From: Gemmatimonadota bacterium
Lineage (GTDB): Bacteria > Gemmatimonadota > Gemmatimonadetes > Gemmatimonadales > GWC2-71-9
Length of the DNA: 60,844 nt
Direction of reading: 5' to 3'
Assembly: GCA_003222085.1 (NCBI GenBank)
Contig: QHUK01000032.1
Coordinates: forward strand, 1-60,844
Part shown: in pieces, positions 59,258 to 60,844 of the stretch
Numbering within the stretch: position 1 is the first letter of the stretch
Layout: the number at the start of each line of letters is the position of its first letter
Notes under the pieces: generated by a model
The model's input: the letters and a program-made list of their open reading frames with translations, nothing else
What the model was told of the DNA's origin: nothing
Database searches by the model: none
Made by a program: the position numbers and the translations under genes

Positions 59258-60844
59258 CCCCCCCTCCCCGGCTGGGCCTCGCGGCTCGTGCGGCGTTCAC
59301 CCTGTTGCTCGCGTGGCTCGTGCTGTATCCGATCGTGATCGTCGTGCATGATGCCGCGGAATCGGACGCGCTCGCGGCGTTCGTGTCGCGTCCCGGCGAG
59401 TGGCGGGTCTTGTGGGCCAGCGTCTGGATCGCGGTGGCGAGCGTTGCGCTCGCCGCCGCGATCGGGGTGCCGCTCGCGTTTCTGTTCGAATGGCTCGAGT
59501 TCCCGGGCAGGAAGACCCTCGGCTCGCTCATCGCCCTGCCCGCCGTGTTGCCGCCGTTCGTCGGCGTGATCGCGTTCCTGTTTCTGTACGGTGAGTCCGG
59601 GTTTGTGGCCCGCGCGATCCAGCGGCTGCTCGGCCTGGCCCAGCCGCCCTGGCGGCTCCAGGGGGCCGGGGCGATTCTGCTGGTGCACGCCTACTCGATG
59701 TACGTGTACTTCTACCTGTTCACTCGCGCCGGCCTCGCGAAGCTCGACGCCTCGATGCTCGAGGCGGCCCAAGCGCTCGGCGCCGGGCGATGGGCGTTGC
59801 TGCGCCGGGTGACGCTGCCGTTGCTGCGCCCCTCGCTCGCCGGGGCGGCGTTGCTCGTGTTCATGACCGCCGTCGGCTCGTTCAGCGCCCCGTACGTGTT
59901 CGGCGGCGGATTTCGGGTCATGACCACGCAGATCGTCGCCACCAAGCTCAACGGCGAGCTGCCCCTCGCCATGGTCGAGACCGTCGCGCTCGCGCTGGTG
60001 GCGATCCTGGGTTTCGCCCTGCTCCGCCGCACGGAGGGCGACGACATTCTCACGGCGCTCGGGAAAGGGACGGCGCCGCGGCGCCGGCCGATTCGCCGGG
60101 CCGGCGTCCGCACCTTCGCCACGACGGCGGGCTGGGTGTTCGCGGTGGTCCTCCTGCTGCCGCACTTGACGCTCGTGCTCGTCTCGCTCGTCCCCTACGG
60201 CAGCTGGACCACCGAGACCCTGCCACCGGTCCTCTCGCTCGTGAACTACCGGAGGCTGTTCAGCGAGGCGGAGCGGCTGCGCCCGCTGGCGAATTCGGTG
60301 TGGATGGCGACGGCGAGCACCTTCGCGGCGGTGGTGCTGGCGCTCGTCGCCGGCGTGCTCGTCGGGCGGCGGCGGCCGTGGCAGTTCCGCGGTCCCATCG
60401 AAGCGCTCCTCGCGCTGCCGTGGGCCCTCCCCGGAACGGTGTTCGCCCTCGCGCTGGTGACGACGTTCAGCAAGCACGACCCGCTCGCCCTCCGCTGGGT
60501 GCTCGTGGGGACGACGGTGCTGTTGCCGCTCGGATACCTGGTGCGCAACCTCCCGGTGACCGGACGCGCCGTCCTGGCCGGGTACCGGCAGCTCGACCCG
60601 GCGCTCGACGAGGCGGCGGCGAGCCTGGGTGCCGGCCGCTGGGCCACGTTCCGCCGGGTGACGCTGCCGCTCCTCAGGCCGGCGCTCGCGGCAGGCGGGA
60701 GCCTCGCGTTTGTCGCGGCGCTCGGCGACTTCGTGACCTCCATCGTGCTCTACACGCCCGACAATCGGCCGATCGCGATCGAGATCATGTCGAGCCTCCG
60801 TGTGTCGGAGCTGGGCGTGGCGGCGGGGTTCGGCGTGATCCTGA
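59254..60844 (+). CDS. ABC transporter permease, fused two-domain FbpB type (runs off the window)
   Basis: The GTG start overlaps the ATPase stop (GTGA), and the frame stays open to the last base (over 530 codons). It has two permease modules in one chain: the first with EAAQALGAGRWALLRRVTLP, the second with DEAAASLGAGRWATFRRVTLP. Both are EAA loops that dock on the ATPase. About 12 membrane helices are expected. This two-domain form is typical of FbpB/ThiP-like permeases. The C-terminus is missing. Confidence 0.93.
   Translation, partial: MTPPPRLGLAARAAFTLLLAWLVLYPIVIVVHDAAESDALAAFVSRPGEWRVLWASVWIAVASVALAAAIGVPLAFLFEWLEFPGRKTLGSLIALPAVLPPFVGVIAFLFLYGESGFVARAIQRLLGLAQPPWRLQGAGAILLVHAYSMYVYFYLFTRAGLAKLDASMLEAAQALGAGRWALLRRVTLPLLRPSLAGAALLVFMTAVGSFSAPYVFGGGFRVMTTQIVATKLNGELPLAMVETVALALVAILGFALLRRTEGDDILTALGKGTAPRRRPIRRAGVRTFATTAGWVFAVVLLLPHLTLVLVSLVPYGSWTTETLPPVLSLVNYRRLFSEAERLRPLANSVWMATASTFAAVVLALVAGVLVGRRRPWQFRGPIEALLALPWALPGTVFALALVTTFSKHDPLALRWVLVGTTVLLPLGYLVRNLPVTGRAVLAGYRQLDPALDEAAASLGAGRWATFRRVTLPLLRPALAAGGSLAFVAALGDFVTSIVLYTPDNRPIAIEIMSSLRVSELGVAAGFGVIL

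Noticed and set aside
59131..60477. 448-codon minus-strand frame opposite the permease
   Set aside because: The plus-strand permease has EAA loops and membrane helices; the reverse frame is charged low-complexity.

Overview
This 60.8 kb window is high-GC, densely packed bacterial chromosome, roughly two thirds G+C by eye. It has many GTG and TTG starts, and genes often overlap by 4 bp (ATGA, GTGA, TTGA). The organism is Gram-negative: there are outer-membrane barrels, TonB-dependent SusC/SusD proteins, lipoproteins with lipoboxes and c-type cytochromes. SusCD on a very GC-rich chromosome, several S9/M48/M1/M20 peptidases, several amidohydrolases and several DinB-fold proteins together suggest Gemmatimonadota or a neighbouring phylum. 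That is an inference from gene content; no rRNA or tRNA gene is present to settle it. I see no prophage, insertion sequence or CRISPR array.

Layout. 1-12.7 kb: a DUF4395 membrane protein, an NTF2-like lipoprotein coupled to a GHL10-type glycosidase, a polysaccharide-utilisation-like block on the minus strand (GH9, SusC, SusD, DUF4397 lipoprotein), a Cys/His-rich secreted protein of unknown function and an M48 metalloprotease lipoprotein. 12.7-22.4 kb: a beta-barrel plus di-heme peroxidase pair, a CBS protein, a transthyretin-like orphan protein coupled to an SH3 lipoprotein, a Cache-HAMP-GGDEF diguanylate cyclase, two DinB-fold proteins and a cupin. 22.6-36.3 kb: a Rieske oxygenase with an MFS transporter, a DUF2380-amidohydrolase-S9 peptidase operon, a CLC channel with CBS domains, a DUF5666-like lipoprotein, Ada, a third DinB protein, DUF488, a second GGDEF protein, RidA, thioredoxin 2 and a TM2 protein.

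36.4-48.3 kb: the NAD(P) transhydrogenase operon (pntAA-pntAB-pntB), an M1 aminopeptidase, a VOC protein, OsmC, a GIY-YIG protein, SURF1, an XRE-type regulator, and a cold/RNA module in which rpsU-csp is divergent from a DEAD-box helicase. Citrate synthase and a degenerate phosphoribosyltransferase follow. 48.3-60.8 kb: an M20 dipeptidase with acyl-CoA dehydrogenase, a rhomboid protease coupled to a zinc-ribbon/scramblase-like protein, an amidohydrolase coupled to a PIG-L deacetylase, and an iron-type ABC transporter whose fused permease runs off the right edge.

The most unusual signal is not a gene. Several spacers hold arrays of short tandem repeats with fixed periods of 7, 10 or 13 bp. In four places two such arrays face each other as the arms of an inverted repeat (36.3, 41.2, 47.5 and 57.2 kb). 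A fifth set of 13-bp repeats flanks the helicase gene, and one 10-bp array lies inside the SURF1 reading frame. A separate cluster of near-perfect palindromes with two-base centres lies at 16.7 kb.
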